This document shows, in pieces, positions 31,741 to 41,573 of a DNA stretch of 64,000 nt (position 1 is its first letter; every line of letters starts with the position of its first letter). Source of the stretch: Neobacillus sp. Marseille-Q6967 (GTDB lineage Bacteria; Bacillota; Bacilli; Bacillales; Cytobacillaceae); assembly GCF_946151075.1 (NCBI RefSeq), contig NZ_CAMGZB010000001.1:2098001-2162000 (forward strand). The letters are read 5' to 3'. The position numbers and the translations under genes were made by a program. Below the pieces are notes generated by a model that did no database searches, had not been told where the DNA came from, and saw only the letters and a program-made list of their open reading frames with translations.

Positions 31741-34128
31741 ATGTTGAACCAACTAATCAAAAAAGCAGCCGTCCTAGGATCTGGAGTAATGGGCTCGGGA
31801 ATTGCTGCCCACCTGGCAAACATCGGTATTCCGACACTATTATTGGATATCGTTCCACGCGAATTAACCGATGCGGAAAAAGCAAAAGGGCTGACATTAG
31901 AGGATAAGCAAGTCCGTAATCGCATAAGCAGTACCTCCATTCAAAAATTATTGAAACAAAAACCTGCACCATTAACTGTCAAAAAGAATTTGGAACTTAT
32001 TGAGGCAGGTAACTTAGAGGATGATCTCGTCCGCTTAAAAGATGTTGACTGGGTCATTGAGGTTGTAGTTGAAAATCTCAATGTTAAAAAGCAGGTCTTC
32101 GAAAAAGTCGACCAATATCGTAAACCAGGAAGCATTATCAGCTCGAACACATCCGGTATATCGGTGGAAGCAATGGTAGAGGGAAGGTCTGAGGATTTTC
32201 AAAAGCATTTCCTTGGAACTCATTTCTTTAACCCGCCGCGCTATTTAAAGCTGCTAGAAATTATAGCTACTCAATATACAGATCCGGATGCTCTTAAGTT
32301 TATGAAAACCTTCGGTGAAGATGTATTAGGCAAGGGAGTAGTTGTCGCAAAAGACACACCAAACTTTATTGGAAACCGAATCGGTACTTATGGTCTTCTC
32401 ATCACCGTACAGGAAATGTTGAAGGGCGGTTATAGTGTTGGAGAAGTGGATTCTGTTACTGGCCCATTAGTTGGCCGTCCATCCAGTGCAACCTTCCGTA
32501 CTCTTGATGTGGTTGGTTTAGATACCTTTGCTCACGTAGCCAATAACGTATATGAAAAGGTAGAAGGAAAAGAGAAAGAAGTTTTTGAGGTGCCTTCCTT
32601 CATGAAAACCATGCTTGAAAAAGGCTGGCTTGGAAGTAAATCTGGTCAGGGCTTCTTCCTGAAAAAAGGCAAGGAAATTCTAGAACTTGACCCAGCTACA
32701 TTGGAATACATCCCACGTAAAAAGCTGAAAACAGCTTCCATCGAATTAAGCAAACAGGAAAAAGGCACTAGCAACAAATTGAAAGCGCTTGTATATGCGA
32801 ATGACCGCGCAGGACAGCTTTTATGGAATATTTTTAGTCCAGTTCTGGTTTACTCTGCGCAGCTTTTAGGTGAGATTGCAGACGATATTGTCAGCATTGA
32901 CCGTGCCATGAAATGGGGATTTGGCTGGGAAATGGGTCCTTTTGAAACATGGGATGCAATCGGCTTAGAAAAGTCCGTTCAAAAAATGAAAGATTCTGGG
33001 CTAGAGGTTCCTGTCTGGGTAACGGAAATGATCGAAAAAGGCCATACAAGCTTCTATATTGAAGAAAATGGTGAACAATTCTTCTACAAGAATGGTGAAT
33101 ATCGTTTAGTTGAAACCAACCCAAAGGCCATTAACCTAAAACAAGTGAAGAAGCAAAAAGGTGTCATTAAGAAAAATGGCGGAGCAAGCCTAATCGACCT
33201 GGGGGATGGAGTCGCTCTGCTTGAATTCCATTCACAAAATAACGCCATTGGTCTTGATATTATTCAGATGATCAATTTTGCTATCGATGAAGTGGAGAAA
33301 AATTTTAAAGGGCTTGTCATCGGAAATCAGGGCAAAAATTTCTGTGTGGGTGCAAACCTTGCGATGATGCTGATGGAAGCTCAGGATGATAACATTTTTG
33401 AACTTGATATGGTCATCCGTCATTTCCAAAATGCCATGATGAAAATCAAGTACAGCTCTAAACCAGTAGTAGCAGCACCATTTGGCATGACCCTTGGCGG
33501 AGGCGCTGAAGTTTGTTTACCAGCCGCTCACATTCAAGCTTCTGCCGAAACCTATATGGGTCTAGTTGAAGTCGGTGTCGGATTGCTTCCAGGAGGCGGC
33601 GGTAACAAGGAGCTATATATTAAGCATCTAGAAGGAATTCCTAACGGAGTTCAGGTGGACCTCCAGGCAGTTGCTAACAAAGTTTTTGAGACTATTGCCA
33701 CTGCAAAGATTTCCACTTCAGGTGCGGAAGCACGTGAGAATAACTTCTTAGGGGCAGCAGATGGAATTAGCATCAATGGCGACCATCTATTATATGATGC
33801 AAAGCAGGCGGTTCTGGCCCTTCATGAAAAAGGCTATAAGCAAAAAGTACGCAGAAAGGTTCCGGTTACTGGTGAAACAGGCTATGCGACTTTATTGTTA
33901 GGTGCAGAAGGAATGTTCCTATCCGGATATATCTCTGAATATGATCTTAAAATTGCTAAAAAGGTTGCCTATGTTATTGCAGGCGGAAGAGTGCCGTACG
34001 GAACAGAAGTGGATGAGCAATATCTATTAGATTTAGAAAGAGAAGCCTTCTTAAGTTTAATTCGCGAACTAAAAACCCAGCAGCGTATGCAGCACATGCT
34101 AGTGAAAGGTAAACCATTAAGAAATTAA
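31741..34128 (+). CDS. fadN: 3-hydroxyacyl-CoA dehydrogenase / enoyl-CoA hydratase
   Basis: 795 residues: NAD-binding Rossmann motif VLGSGVMGSGIAAH (about 12-25), dehydrogenase C-terminal domains with FFNPPRYLKLLEI and NFIGNRIG, then a crotonase-type segment (about 480-700) with FCVGANL and ALGGGAEV-like TLGGGAEVCL. It performs the hydration and oxidation steps of fatty acid beta-oxidation. GGGGGAG precedes the ATG. First gene of fadN-fadA-fadE, controlled by the FadR site upstream. Confidence 0.94.
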   Translation: MLNQLIKKAAVLGSGVMGSGIAAHLANIGIPTLLLDIVPRELTDAEKAKGLTLEDKQVRNRISSTSIQKLLKQKPAPLTVKKNLELIEAGNLEDDLVRLKDVDWVIEVVVENLNVKKQVFEKVDQYRKPGSIISSNTSGISVEAMVEGRSEDFQKHFLGTHFFNPPRYLKLLEIIATQYTDPDALKFMKTFGEDVLGKGVVVAKDTPNFIGNRIGTYGLLITVQEMLKGGYSVGEVDSVTGPLVGRPSSATFRTLDVVGLDTFAHVANNVYEKVEGKEKEVFEVPSFMKTMLEKGWLGSKSGQGFFLKKGKEILELDPATLEYIPRKKLKTASIELSKQEKGTSNKLKALVYANDRAGQLLWNIFSPVLVYSAQLLGEIADDIVSIDRAMKWGFGWEMGPFETWDAIGLEKSVQKMKDSGLEVPVWVTEMIEKGHTSFYIEENGEQFFYKNGEYRLVETNPKAINLKQVKKQKGVIKKNGGASLIDLGDGVALLEFHSQNNAIGLDIIQMINFAIDEVEKNFKGLVIGNQGKNFCVGANLAMMLMEAQDDNIFELDMVIRHFQNAMMKIKYSSKPVVAAPFGMTLGGGAEVCLPAAHIQASAETYMGLVEVGVGLLPGGGGNKELYIKHLEGIPNGVQVDLQAVANKVFETIATAKISTSGAEARENNFLGAADGISINGDHLLYDAKQAVLALHEKGYKQKVRRKVPVTGETGYATLLLGAEGMFLSGYISEYDLKIAKKVAYVIAGGRVPYGTEVDEQYLLDLEREAFLSLIRELKTQQRMQHMLVKGKPLRN

Positions 34129-34178
34129 TAATAGATTCGCAGTTTGATAAATAAGAATAGGAAAGTGAGGGAATTCAG

Positions 34179-35354
34179 GTGAGAGAAGCGGTAATCGTTG
34201 CCGGAGCACGGACACCGGTAGGTAAGGCAAAGAAAGGGACGCTTGCCCAGGTTCGTCCAGATGATTTGGGGGCATTGGTAGTAAAAGAAACATTAAGGCG
34301 TGCTGGTAACTATGAAGGAAATATTGATGATTTAATCATTGGGTGTGCCACCCCTGAAGCAGAACAAGGGATGAATATGGCGCGGAATATTGGAGCGCTG
34401 GCAGGATTGCCTCATACCGTTTCAGCAGTAACGGTAAACCGCTACTGCTCTTCAGGACTTCAAACCATTGCATATGCAGCTCAATCAATCATGCTTGGTC
34501 AGACGGACACAGCAATTGCGGGCGGTGCAGAATCCATGAGCTTACTGCCAATGGGCGGCCATGTGATTCGTCCAAACGCCAAATTAGTGGAAACAGCACC
34601 AGAATATTATATGGGCATGGGTCATACGGCTGAAGCTGTTGCCAAGAAATACGGCATTTCCCGTGAAGAACAGGATACTTTTGCAGTACGCAGTCATCAG
34701 CGTGCGGCGAAGGCAATTCAAGAAGGTAAGTTTAAAGATGAAATCGTACCAGTAGATGTTACATTCCGATCCGTAGGGAATGACAATAAACTCGTTGAAA
34801 GAACTGTAAAATTTTCACAGGATGAAGGGGTTCGCCCAGATACAAGCATGCAGGGCTTGGCCAGACTCCGCCCGGCATTTTCTGTAACGGGTTCTGTTAC
34901 CGCAGGGAATGCATCACAAACCAGTGATGGAGCTGCAGCCGTTATGGTCATGGACCGTGAAAAAGCAGAAGCGCTAGGACTCAAGCCTTTAGCAAAGTTT
35001 CGTTCGTTTGCAGTTGGCGGCGTACCGCCTGAAATTATGGGTGTTGGTCCAGTTGTGGCTGTCCCAAAAGCAGTTAAACTTGCAGGTCTTGAACTATCGG
35101 ATATCAATCTATTTGAATTAAACGAGGCATTTGCTTCCCAATCGATTCAAGTGATCCGTGAGCTTGGATTAGACGAAGAGAAAGTAAATGTCAACGGCGG
35201 AGCCATTGCTCTAGGCCATCCGCTTGGCTGTACCGGTGCCAAGCTGACGTTATCACTCATCCATGAGCTAAAACGCCGCAACGAACAATTCGGTGTCGTA
35301 ACAATGTGCATCGGCGGTGGAATGGGTGCTGCCGGAGTATTTGAATTATTGTAA
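34179..35354 (+). CDS. fadA: Acetyl-CoA C-acyltransferase (thiolase)
   Basis: 391 residues, a typical thiolase. Acyl-accepting Cys90 in [10 protein letters not shown], the GHPLG histidine region (about 346-350) and the C-terminal CIGGGMG cysteine are present. It cleaves 3-ketoacyl-CoA with CoA to acetyl-CoA and a shortened acyl-CoA. The start is GTG, with GTGAGGGA upstream. It lies 50 bases after fadN and before fadE in one operon. Confidence 0.94.
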   Translation: MREAVIVAGARTPVGKAKKGTLAQVRPDDLGALVVKETLRRAGNYEGNIDDLIIGCATPEAEQGMNMARNIGALAGLPHTVSAVTVNRYCSSGLQTIAYAAQSIMLGQTDTAIAGGAESMSLLPMGGHVIRPNAKLVETAPEYYMGMGHTAEAVAKKYGISREEQDTFAVRSHQRAAKAIQEGKFKDEIVPVDVTFRSVGNDNKLVERTVKFSQDEGVRPDTSMQGLARLRPAFSVTGSVTAGNASQTSDGAAAVMVMDREKAEALGLKPLAKFRSFAVGGVPPEIMGVGPVVAVPKAVKLAGLELSDINLFELNEAFASQSIQVIRELGLDEEKVNVNGGAIALGHPLGCTGAKLTLSLIHELKRRNEQFGVVTMCIGGGMGAAGVFELL

Positions 35355-35416
35355 TTAACGTTTATGGGAGCTTATTTTTTCGGCTCCCTGAAAAAAATGA
35401 TTAGGAGGAATTTTTA

Positions 35417-37198
35417 ATGACTGAAACTAAAAAAATCGTAAAAGGCGGAAGCTTTATAATTGACAATCTTTCATATGAAGATATTTTTACACCGGAAGAT
35501 TTTACAGAAGAACACTTAATGATCGCCGAGACCGCTGCGGACTTTGTTGAAAAAGAAGTAGCTCCACAGCTCGAACACTTAGAAAACCATGAATTTGATC
35601 GGACGGTTAAACTCTTAAAGAAAATGGGTGAACTAGGTCTTTTAGCCGTTGATGTTCCTGAAGAGTTTGAAGGGTTAGGATTAGATAAGGTGACATCTTC
35701 TATTATTACAGAGAAAATGTCAGGTTCAGGCGGATTTTCTCTTTCTTATGGTGCACATGTTGGAATTGGATCTTTGCCAATCGTTTTATTTGGAAATGAT
35801 GAGCAAAAGAAAAGATATCTACCGGGTCTTGCTTCAGGGGAAAAAATTGCAGCGTATGCCTTAACTGAGCCTGGTTCAGGTTCCGATGCTCTTGGTGCCA
35901 GAACAACGGCGAAATTAAATGAAGCAGGTACGCACTATATCCTAAATGGAGAAAAGCAGTGGATTACAAATGCCGGCTTTGCGGATGTATTTGTTGTTTA
36001 TGCAAAAATAGATGGGGAGCACTTTACCGCCTTTATTGTGGAAAGAGATTTTCCAGGAGTTTCAACTGGTGCCGAAGAGAAGAAAATGGGGATTAAGAGT
36101 TCCTCCACTCGGACTCTAATTTTAGAGGACGTTGCTGTACCTGTAGAAAATTTATTAGGTGAATTTGGTAAAGGTCATGTGATTGCATTTAATATTCTAA
36201 ATATTGGACGTTATAAGTTAGCAGTTGGTGGTGTTGGCGGCTCAAAGAAGGCATTTGATATGACGGTTAAATATGCAAAGGGTCGAAAGCAATTCCAAAC
36301 ACCAATTGCCCAGTTCAATTTAACAAAAGAAAAGTTTGGAACGATGGCATCTAAAATCTATGCGGCGGAAAGCTCAGTATACCGCACCATTGGCTTGTAT
36401 GAAAATAATCAGGGTAAGCTATCTACAGAAGAGGCAAAGGATATTAAGAAGGTTGCAAATTCCATTGCAGAATATGCCATTGAGTGTTCAGTAAATAAAT
36501 TCTTTGCAAGTGAAGTATTATCTTATGTAGTTGATGAAGGTGTACAAATTCATGGTGGCTATGGCTTCATGCAGGAATATCCAATTGAAAGAGCATATCG
36601 TGACGCGCGTATTAACCGTATATTTGAAGGTACAAATGAAATAAATCGCCTGTTGGTACCTGGTACCTATATTAAAAAGGCCTTTAAAGGTGAGCTTCCA
36701 TTATTCCAAAAAGCGATGACCTTACAGGAAGAAATTATGATGTTAATGCCTGAAGAGCCTGGAGATGAGCCGCTTAGCCAGGAAAAATATTTGGTAAGTA
36801 ATGCGAAAAAAATTGGATTGCTTGCACTTGGTCTTGCTGCTCAAAAATTTGGTAAAGCCCTCGAAAAAGAACAAGAAATATTATCAAATATTGCTGACAT
36901 TGTTTCTAATGCGTATGCTATGGAATCAGTTGTCCTGCGTACTGAAAAAGCAATTGCTAAAACAGGCTTAGAAAAGAACCAACAAAAGCTTCTTTATACA
37001 CAAATTTTCTGTCAGGAAGCATTCAACGAAATTGAGCAGCATGCTAAAGAAACATTGGTTGCAACGGAACAAGGGGATACTCTTCGTATGCTTGTATCTG
37101 CTCTTCGTAAGCTTACCCGCCACACACCAATCAATGTGATTGCAAAAAAACGTGAAGCTGCAGATGTCCTAATCGAAGCTGAACGCTATATTGTATAA
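35417..37198 (+). CDS. fadE: Acyl-CoA dehydrogenase
   Basis: 593 residues: an acyl-CoA dehydrogenase core (about 30-410) with [12 protein letters not shown] (substrate/FAD loop), [16 protein letters not shown] and [18 protein letters not shown] containing the FAD-binding and active-site region, plus a C-terminal helical extension of about 170 residues typical of the long FadE/YusJ and VLCAD-like forms. It introduces the first double bond of beta-oxidation. AGGAGG precedes the ATG. Last gene of the operon. Confidence 0.94.
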   Translation: MTETKKIVKGGSFIIDNLSYEDIFTPEDFTEEHLMIAETAADFVEKEVAPQLEHLENHEFDRTVKLLKKMGELGLLAVDVPEEFEGLGLDKVTSSIITEKMSGSGGFSLSYGAHVGIGSLPIVLFGNDEQKKRYLPGLASGEKIAAYALTEPGSGSDALGARTTAKLNEAGTHYILNGEKQWITNAGFADVFVVYAKIDGEHFTAFIVERDFPGVSTGAEEKKMGIKSSSTRTLILEDVAVPVENLLGEFGKGHVIAFNILNIGRYKLAVGGVGGSKKAFDMTVKYAKGRKQFQTPIAQFNLTKEKFGTMASKIYAAESSVYRTIGLYENNQGKLSTEEAKDIKKVANSIAEYAIECSVNKFFASEVLSYVVDEGVQIHGGYGFMQEYPIERAYRDARINRIFEGTNEINRLLVPGTYIKKAFKGELPLFQKAMTLQEEIMMLMPEEPGDEPLSQEKYLVSNAKKIGLLALGLAAQKFGKALEKEQEILSNIADIVSNAYAMESVVLRTEKAIAKTGLEKNQQKLLYTQIFCQEAFNEIEQHAKETLVATEQGDTLRMLVSALRKLTRHTPINVIAKKREAADVLIEAERYIV

Positions 37199-37214
37199 TT
37201 AGAGACATCAAGAA

Positions 37215-37250
37215 GGCCCCCTCCAAAAACGAGGGGGTCTATTATTTTTT
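37215..37250 (+). terminator. Terminator after fadE
   Basis: GGCCCCCTC (37215-37223) and GAGGGGGTC (37231-37239), then TATTATTTTTT. Confidence 0.85.
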
Positions 37251-37373
37251 GCATTTAAGGAAGGATTTTCTCGAATTTAGTCGAAAATGTATAGGTGTAC
37301 TATTTTTACTTTTAAATGAGTTATGGTACTATTCAATTGTCATGGACTTTTATGGTAGAAGGCGGTGAAAATA

Positions 37374-37730
37374 ATGTCTCTGACTTTTTACTGGTATCCG
37401 AAATGCGGTACATGTCGAAACGCGAAGAAATGGCTGGACGCACACCAAGTCTCTTACAAAGAAGTACATATTGTAGAAAATCCTCCGTCCCGTGCAGAAC
37501 TTCAAGACTTTTATCAAAAAAGCGGTTTAGAGTTAAAAAAGTTTTTTAATACAAGCGGTCAAAAATATCGCGAGTTAGGGATCAAGGATAAAATGAAAAC
37601 GACAACCGAAGATGAACTGCTTGATTTATTAGCGTCTGACGGTATGTTAATCAAACGTCCTCTTTTAACCGATGGCCAAAAGGTTACCGTTGGCTTTAAG
37701 GAAGACGAATACGAAAAAACGTGGCTGTAA
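37374..37730 (+). CDS. yusI: ArsC/Spx-family thioredoxin-fold protein
   Basis: 118 residues with CGTC at residues 11-14 after a beta strand, and the ArsC-type [16 protein letters not shown] segment (about 93-108). This is the YusI-like branch of the arsenate reductase/Spx family; a thiol redox role is likely, true arsenate reduction is not shown. Start 37374 has GGCGGTGA upstream. gcvH follows 61 bases later, an arrangement conserved in Bacillus. Confidence 0.83.
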   Translation: MSLTFYWYPKCGTCRNAKKWLDAHQVSYKEVHIVENPPSRAELQDFYQKSGLELKKFFNTSGQKYRELGIKDKMKTTTEDELLDLLASDGMLIKRPLLTDGQKVTVGFKEDEYEKTWL

Positions 37731-37791
37731 GCATTACAGGGTAGATTCATTTTTATGTTTTACATATATAAAAGATGGAGGGATTTTGGTC

Positions 37792-38175
37792 ATGACAACA
37801 CCAAAGGAATTACGTTATTCAGAAGAACATGAGTGGGTAAAAGTGGAAGGTGAAAAGGTACGTGTAGGTATCACTCACTTTGCACAATCTGAGTTAGGCG
37901 ACATCGTTTTCGTTGAACTTCCAGAAGTAGGCGATGAGGTAACTGCAGATGAGCCATTCGGAAGTGTTGAATCAGTAAAAACTGTTTCAGAGCTATACGC
38001 TCCTGTAAGCGGTAAGGTAGTAGAAGTAAACGAAGATTTAAATGACAGCCCAGAGTTCGTAAACGAATCTCCATATGAAAAAGCATGGATGATCGTGATT
38101 GAACCTTCAAACAGCAGCGAAATGGACAACCTAATGACTGCTGAACAATACGAAGAAATGATCAAAGAAGACTAA
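37792..38175 (+). CDS. gcvH: Glycine cleavage system H protein
   Basis: 127 residues, standard length. The lipoyl-lysine is Lys63 in [12 protein letters not shown], and the surrounding beta-barrel sequence is highly conserved. H protein carries the aminomethyl group between GcvP and GcvT and in Bacillus is also the entry point for lipoate transfer to other enzymes, linking it to lipA in this window. GGAGGG lies nine bases before the ATG at 37792. Confidence 0.95.
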   Translation: MTTPKELRYSEEHEWVKVEGEKVRVGITHFAQSELGDIVFVELPEVGDEVTADEPFGSVESVKTVSELYAPVSGKVVEVNEDLNDSPEFVNESPYEKAWMIVIEPSNSSEMDNLMTAEQYEEMIKED

Positions 38176-38188
38176 TTCTTATACTAAA

Positions 38189-38219
38189 AACCACTTTGTG
38201 CAGACAAAGTGGTTTTTTT
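38189..38219 (+). terminator. Terminator after gcvH
   Basis: AACCACTTTG (38189-38198) and CAAAGTGGTT (38205-38214) followed by TTTTTA. Confidence 0.88.
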
Positions 38220-38297
38220 ATGGGAAAAATAGACACATTCTTTATTCTAAATTATGGGGACACTATAATAAACTTTATTTATAAGGTGGTAGTGGAC

Positions 38298-38537
38298 ATG
38301 ACATTAAAGCAGCAGAGAATTGATGTGACCGACAGGGTCATTGGAAAAATGAAGGATGGCGGGATTGAATTATTCTTAGAGAGTACACCGATTGGGAAGA
38401 TAACCCTCCAGGGTGACATGAAGGTACAGATGGACCATCATTTTGAGGTAGACCAACGTAAGATCTATCAAAATGTTACGGTGACAGAAGGTCCTGATGC
38501 GAAATACACAGACTGTGATGACGGAGGCTGGTGCTAA
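38298..38537 (+). CDS. yusG: YusG-like protein (DUF2553)
   Basis: 79 residues, mostly beta strand, ending TDCDDGGWC. It matches the size and neighbourhood of B. subtilis YusG; function unknown. The C-terminal Cys pair and acidic residues could bind metal, which is inference. AAGGTGG stands upstream of the ATG at 38298. Confidence 0.75.
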   Translation: MTLKQQRIDVTDRVIGKMKDGGIELFLESTPIGKITLQGDMKVQMDHHFEVDQRKIYQNVTVTEGPDAKYTDCDDGGWC

Positions 38538-38686
38538 ACCCGCCTGGCAATTGTGTAACACTTATCAACAGGCAGATTTCTACTAGATGATAGGAATTAA
38601 TGGTATAGTTAACATATTCCACACGTTATCGAAATTAGCGAATATGTTAAGGTAACAATAACTTTCTTTAGTATAGGTGATGAATG

Positions 38687-39043
38687 ATGAGTGACTCATT
38701 TGCTGAAAAGGTTCTTATCGTAGAAGGAAAATCGGATAAGAAAAAAGTGAAAAGCATCTTAAAGGAACAAGTGGAAATAATCTGTACGAATGGCACGATC
38801 AGCATTAGTAAATTAGATGAATTGATTGATTTCCTTGAAGATAAGGAGGTCTATATTCTCGTCGACGCTGATGATGCTGGAGAAAAGCTCAGGAAGCAGT
38901 TGAAAAGAGAATTTCCTAATGCGGAACACCTTTATATTGACCGCATGTACCGCGAGGTTGCGACTGCCCCAGTGTACCATCTTGCCACTGTTCTTATAGG
39001 TGCAAATATCGATGTCCATTCGGAATATTTAGAAATGGGCTGA
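38687..39043 (+). CDS. yusF: Toprim-domain protein YusF
   Basis: 118 residues forming one Toprim domain: LIVEGKSDKKK (catalytic Glu13) and LVDADDAGEKLRKQL (about 58-72) with the DxD metal site. It is related to RNase M5-like and primase Toprim folds; the substrate of YusF is unknown to me. Start 38687 has GGTGAT upstream; 38684 is also possible. Seven bases separate it from yusE. Confidence 0.82.
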   Translation: MSDSFAEKVLIVEGKSDKKKVKSILKEQVEIICTNGTISISKLDELIDFLEDKEVYILVDADDAGEKLRKQLKREFPNAEHLYIDRMYREVATAPVYHLATVLIGANIDVHSEYLEMG

Positions 39044-39050
39044 TACGAAC

Positions 39051-39356
39051 ATGAAAGAATGGAGCCTTGATGAGTTATCATCATTCACAAATAACAACAC
39101 TAGCGGACTCCTTTATTTTTATACTCCTTTATGTGGTACTTGTCAGGTCGCCTCTAGAATGCTTGAAATTACCGAGCAAATGGTTGAAGTTAGGATGGGG
39201 AAAATGAATTTAAATTTTTACCCTGAACTGGCCAAGAGCTTTGCCATTGAAAGTGTCCCATGTTTACTCTTTTTCAAAAATGGAGAAGTAGTGGAAACGG
39301 TCTATGCCTTCCACTCTGTCCCTTATCTATATGAAAAAATAAAAAAAATCCTGTAA
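39051..39356 (+). CDS. yusE: Thioredoxin-like protein YusE
   Basis: 101 residues with a thioredoxin fold: YFYTPLCGTCQVA places the CxxC at 28-31, and SVPCLLFFKNGEVVE contains the cis-Pro loop in which Cys follows Pro. A thiol-disulfide role is expected; partners are unknown. It follows yusF directly and ends at a terminator. Confidence 0.83.
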   Translation: MKEWSLDELSSFTNNNTSGLLYFYTPLCGTCQVASRMLEITEQMVEVRMGKMNLNFYPELAKSFAIESVPCLLFFKNGEVVETVYAFHSVPYLYEKIKKIL

Positions 39357-39361
39357 TGAAA

Positions 39362-39389
39362 AAACAGATGCGATGCGTCTGTTTTTTTG
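39362..39389 (+). terminator. Terminator after yusE
   Basis: ACAGATGC and GCGTCTGT arms (one G-T/mismatch) with TTTTTTT following. Confidence 0.75.
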
Positions 39390-39505
39390 TGTGCGTAAAA
39401 AGCTAATAACTTCATATCGGCGGCTTTTGTCGAAATATTATCGAAGGAATTCCGATTAATTTACTGAATATATTTGAATAGGCCAGTAGATCGGAGTGAT
39501 AGAAA

Positions 39506-39835
39506 ATGATAGACCCGGTACAAAACTTTCTTATGTCTATTAATAAACGAGGACATGTTTTAAAGCTGATTGAAAAGTTAGAATTAAACATTCGACTAGT
39601 AATGGATCAAAAAGACTTTGTCCTTGCTTTTACAAATGGAGCCGTTTCATTGCTCGACCATACCAAAAATACAGAAGTAACAATTTCAGGCCATCAGGAA
39701 TCGGTAAGCCTGCTTGTGGAAGGAAAAGAAAAGTTACGGAGTCTCATTAAGGAGGGGCAATTGCAGGTCGCCGCATCTTTTCGGGCTGTCTTATTGTTAG
39801 AGTCTATCTTTTATTTAACCAAAGCTGAATCATGA
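39506..39835 (+). CDS. yusD: YusD-like protein, SCP2-fold-like
   Basis: 109 residues with a pattern of strands followed by a C-terminal helix, including VSLLVEGKEKLRSLIKEGQL, which resembles sterol-carrier (SCP2) domains. It corresponds in size and position to B. subtilis YusD; function unknown. It lies 28 bases upstream of metY and may be cotranscribed with it. Confidence 0.65.
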   Translation: MIDPVQNFLMSINKRGHVLKLIEKLELNIRLVMDQKDFVLAFTNGAVSLLDHTKNTEVTISGHQESVSLLVEGKEKLRSLIKEGQLQVAASFRAVLLLESIFYLTKAES

Positions 39836-39863
39836 TTTTAATAAAAAGCTGGAGGTAAGGTAA

Positions 39864-41180
39864 ATGGGGGAAAATCAAAAGAATTTACGTTTTGAAACAT
39901 TAAGTGTTCATGGAGGATTGTCACCAGATCCTGTAACAGGAGCAAGGGCTGTTCCGATTTATCAAAATAATGCCTATCAATTTAAAAATACGGAGCATGC
40001 AGCAAACCTTTTTGGATTAAAAGAGCCTGGATACATATATACCCGTATTCATAATCCAACGGTAACGGTTTTTGAAGACAGAATTGCCCTTTTAGAAGGG
40101 GGAATCGGTGCACTTGCTGCAGCCAGCGGGATGGCAGCGATCACGTTAGCTATTTTAAATGTTGCAGAAGCTGGAGATGAAATTGTTTCAGCCTCAACAC
40201 TTTATGGTGGAACTTATAACTTATTTGCTGTCACGCTGCCAAAGTACGGAATCAAAGTGAAGTTTGTAGATCCAGAAGATCCGGAAGATTTCAGAGCTGC
40301 AATTACAGATAAAACCAAAGCAGTTTTTGCAGAAACGATTGGGAATCCAAGTTTACGTATCTTAGATATTGAAAAAGTAGCGGAGATTGCACATCAGGCA
40401 GGTGTACCGCTGATTATCGACAATACTTTTGCAACCCCTTACTTATGCCGGCCAATCGAACATGGAGCTGACATTGTCATTCACTCAGCAACAAAATGGC
40501 TGCTAGGTAATGGAACAACCCTTGGAGGAGTGATTGTGGATGGCGGTAAGTTTGATTGGAATTCCCCTAAGTTTCCTGGATTTACCCAGCCAGATTCAAG
40601 CTATCATGACATCGTTTATGCAGAAGCACTAGGTGCGGCTGCTTATATTGTTAAGGCCCGTGTACAGTTACTGCGAGATTTGGGACCAGCATTAAGTCCG
40701 CAAAATGCATTTCAGTTTACACTAGGACTTGAAACGCTGCATGTACGGATGAAGGAGCATGTAGCAAATACAAAGAAGGTAGTTGATTACTTAATTAATC
40801 ACCCTGCAGTTGAATGGGTTTCATATCCTGGGCATAGTTCTCATCCGGATTTTGACTTAACAGTGAAATATTTACCAAAAGGTGCAGGATCTGTTATTGT
40901 CTTTGGCATTAAGGGCGGCAGAAAAGCAGGGGCAAAATTAATCGATTCCATAAGTTTATTCGCGCATGTTGCGAATGTGGGTGATGCAAAAAGTTTAATT
41001 ATTCACCCAGCAAGCACAACTCATCAGCAGTTAGATTCTGAAGGGCTTAAGGCATCAGGGGTTTCGGAAGATTTAATCCGTTTATCAATTGGGATTGAAA
41101 ACGTGGAAGATCTAATTGAGGACTTGGAATCTGCTATTGAGGCGGCAACGGGAATTGTATCGCTTAAAACAAAAGCTTAG
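39864..41180 (+). CDS. metY: O-acetylhomoserine sulfhydrylase (MetY-type)
   Basis: 438 residues of a Cys/Met-metabolism PLP enzyme. The PLP lysine is Lys211 in HSATKWLLGNG; RIHNPTVTVFEDR and ETLHVRMKEH are typical of the O-acetylhomoserine branch. It makes homocysteine from O-acetylhomoserine and sulfide. GGAGGTAAGG precedes the ATG. It sits between yusD and the SAM-regulated metNIQ, but itself lacks an S-box. Cystathionine gamma-synthase activity is a less likely alternative. Confidence 0.87.
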   Translation: MGENQKNLRFETLSVHGGLSPDPVTGARAVPIYQNNAYQFKNTEHAANLFGLKEPGYIYTRIHNPTVTVFEDRIALLEGGIGALAAASGMAAITLAILNVAEAGDEIVSASTLYGGTYNLFAVTLPKYGIKVKFVDPEDPEDFRAAITDKTKAVFAETIGNPSLRILDIEKVAEIAHQAGVPLIIDNTFATPYLCRPIEHGADIVIHSATKWLLGNGTTLGGVIVDGGKFDWNSPKFPGFTQPDSSYHDIVYAEALGAAAYIVKARVQLLRDLGPALSPQNAFQFTLGLETLHVRMKEHVANTKKVVDYLINHPAVEWVSYPGHSSHPDFDLTVKYLPKGAGSVIVFGIKGGRKAGAKLIDSISLFAHVANVGDAKSLIIHPASTTHQQLDSEGLKASGVSEDLIRLSIGIENVEDLIEDLESAIEAATGIVSLKTKA

Positions 41181-41208
41181 GTGACATATTTTGGACATAA
41201 AAAATCCG

Positions 41209-41237
41209 TTGACACTCCTTTTTTTCCGTGTTACGAT
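41209..41237 (+). promoter_or_regulatory. SigA promoter of metNIQ
   Basis: TTGACA at 41209-41214 and TACGAT at 41232-41237 with a 17-bp spacer, about 60 bases before the riboswitch. Confidence 0.8.
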
Positions 41238-41300
41238 AGCTTTCGTGATTAGATAATTACTTTAACCAATGAGCGTGTTAATTAAATATAGGATGATAAG

Positions 41301-41407
41301 CTCTTATCAAGAGAGGTGGAGGGATGTGCCCGATGAAGCCCGGCAACCGTCAATGTAAATTGAAATGGTGCCAATTCACACAAAGCGAATGCTTTGGGAG
41401 ATGGGAG
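41301..41407 (+). ncRNA. SAM-I (S-box) riboswitch aptamer
   Basis: The S-box core is present: CTTATCAAGAGAGGTGGAGG, then GCCCGATGAAGCCCGGCAACC (split), GGTGCCAATTC and a P4 stem AAAGC-GAAT-GCTTT. P1 forms between CTCTTATC (41301-41308) and GATGGGAG (41400-41407). Binding of S-adenosylmethionine should favour the terminator downstream and shut off metNIQ. Confidence 0.96.
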
Positions 41408-41425
41408 AAAGGATTAATTTTTAAT

Positions 41426-41460
41426 GCCTTTCTGCCTGCGCAGGAAGGCTTTTTATTTTT
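41426..41460 (+). terminator. SAM-controlled terminator of the S-box leader
   Basis: GCCTTTCTGC (41426-41435) and GCAGGAAGGC (41440-41449) with TTTTTATTTTT after it, located in the leader between the aptamer and metN. Confidence 0.92.
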
Positions 41461-41573
41461 CTTATATAAGAATGTTTTAATAGAAACAATCAAACCCTAT
41501 GTTTAATTAATTCTGCTGTCATCGGATTTTATAGTATTCTTATTTAATATTATCGGATAAAGAAGGTGAGAAA

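Noticed and set aside
37374..37730. Arsenate resistance gene arsC
   Set aside because: It is the YusI branch next to gcvH; no arsB, arsR or acr3 gene is nearby.
41324..41506. Open frame over the metNIQ leader
   Set aside because: It lies entirely on the SAM riboswitch and its terminator, whose structure explains the sequence.
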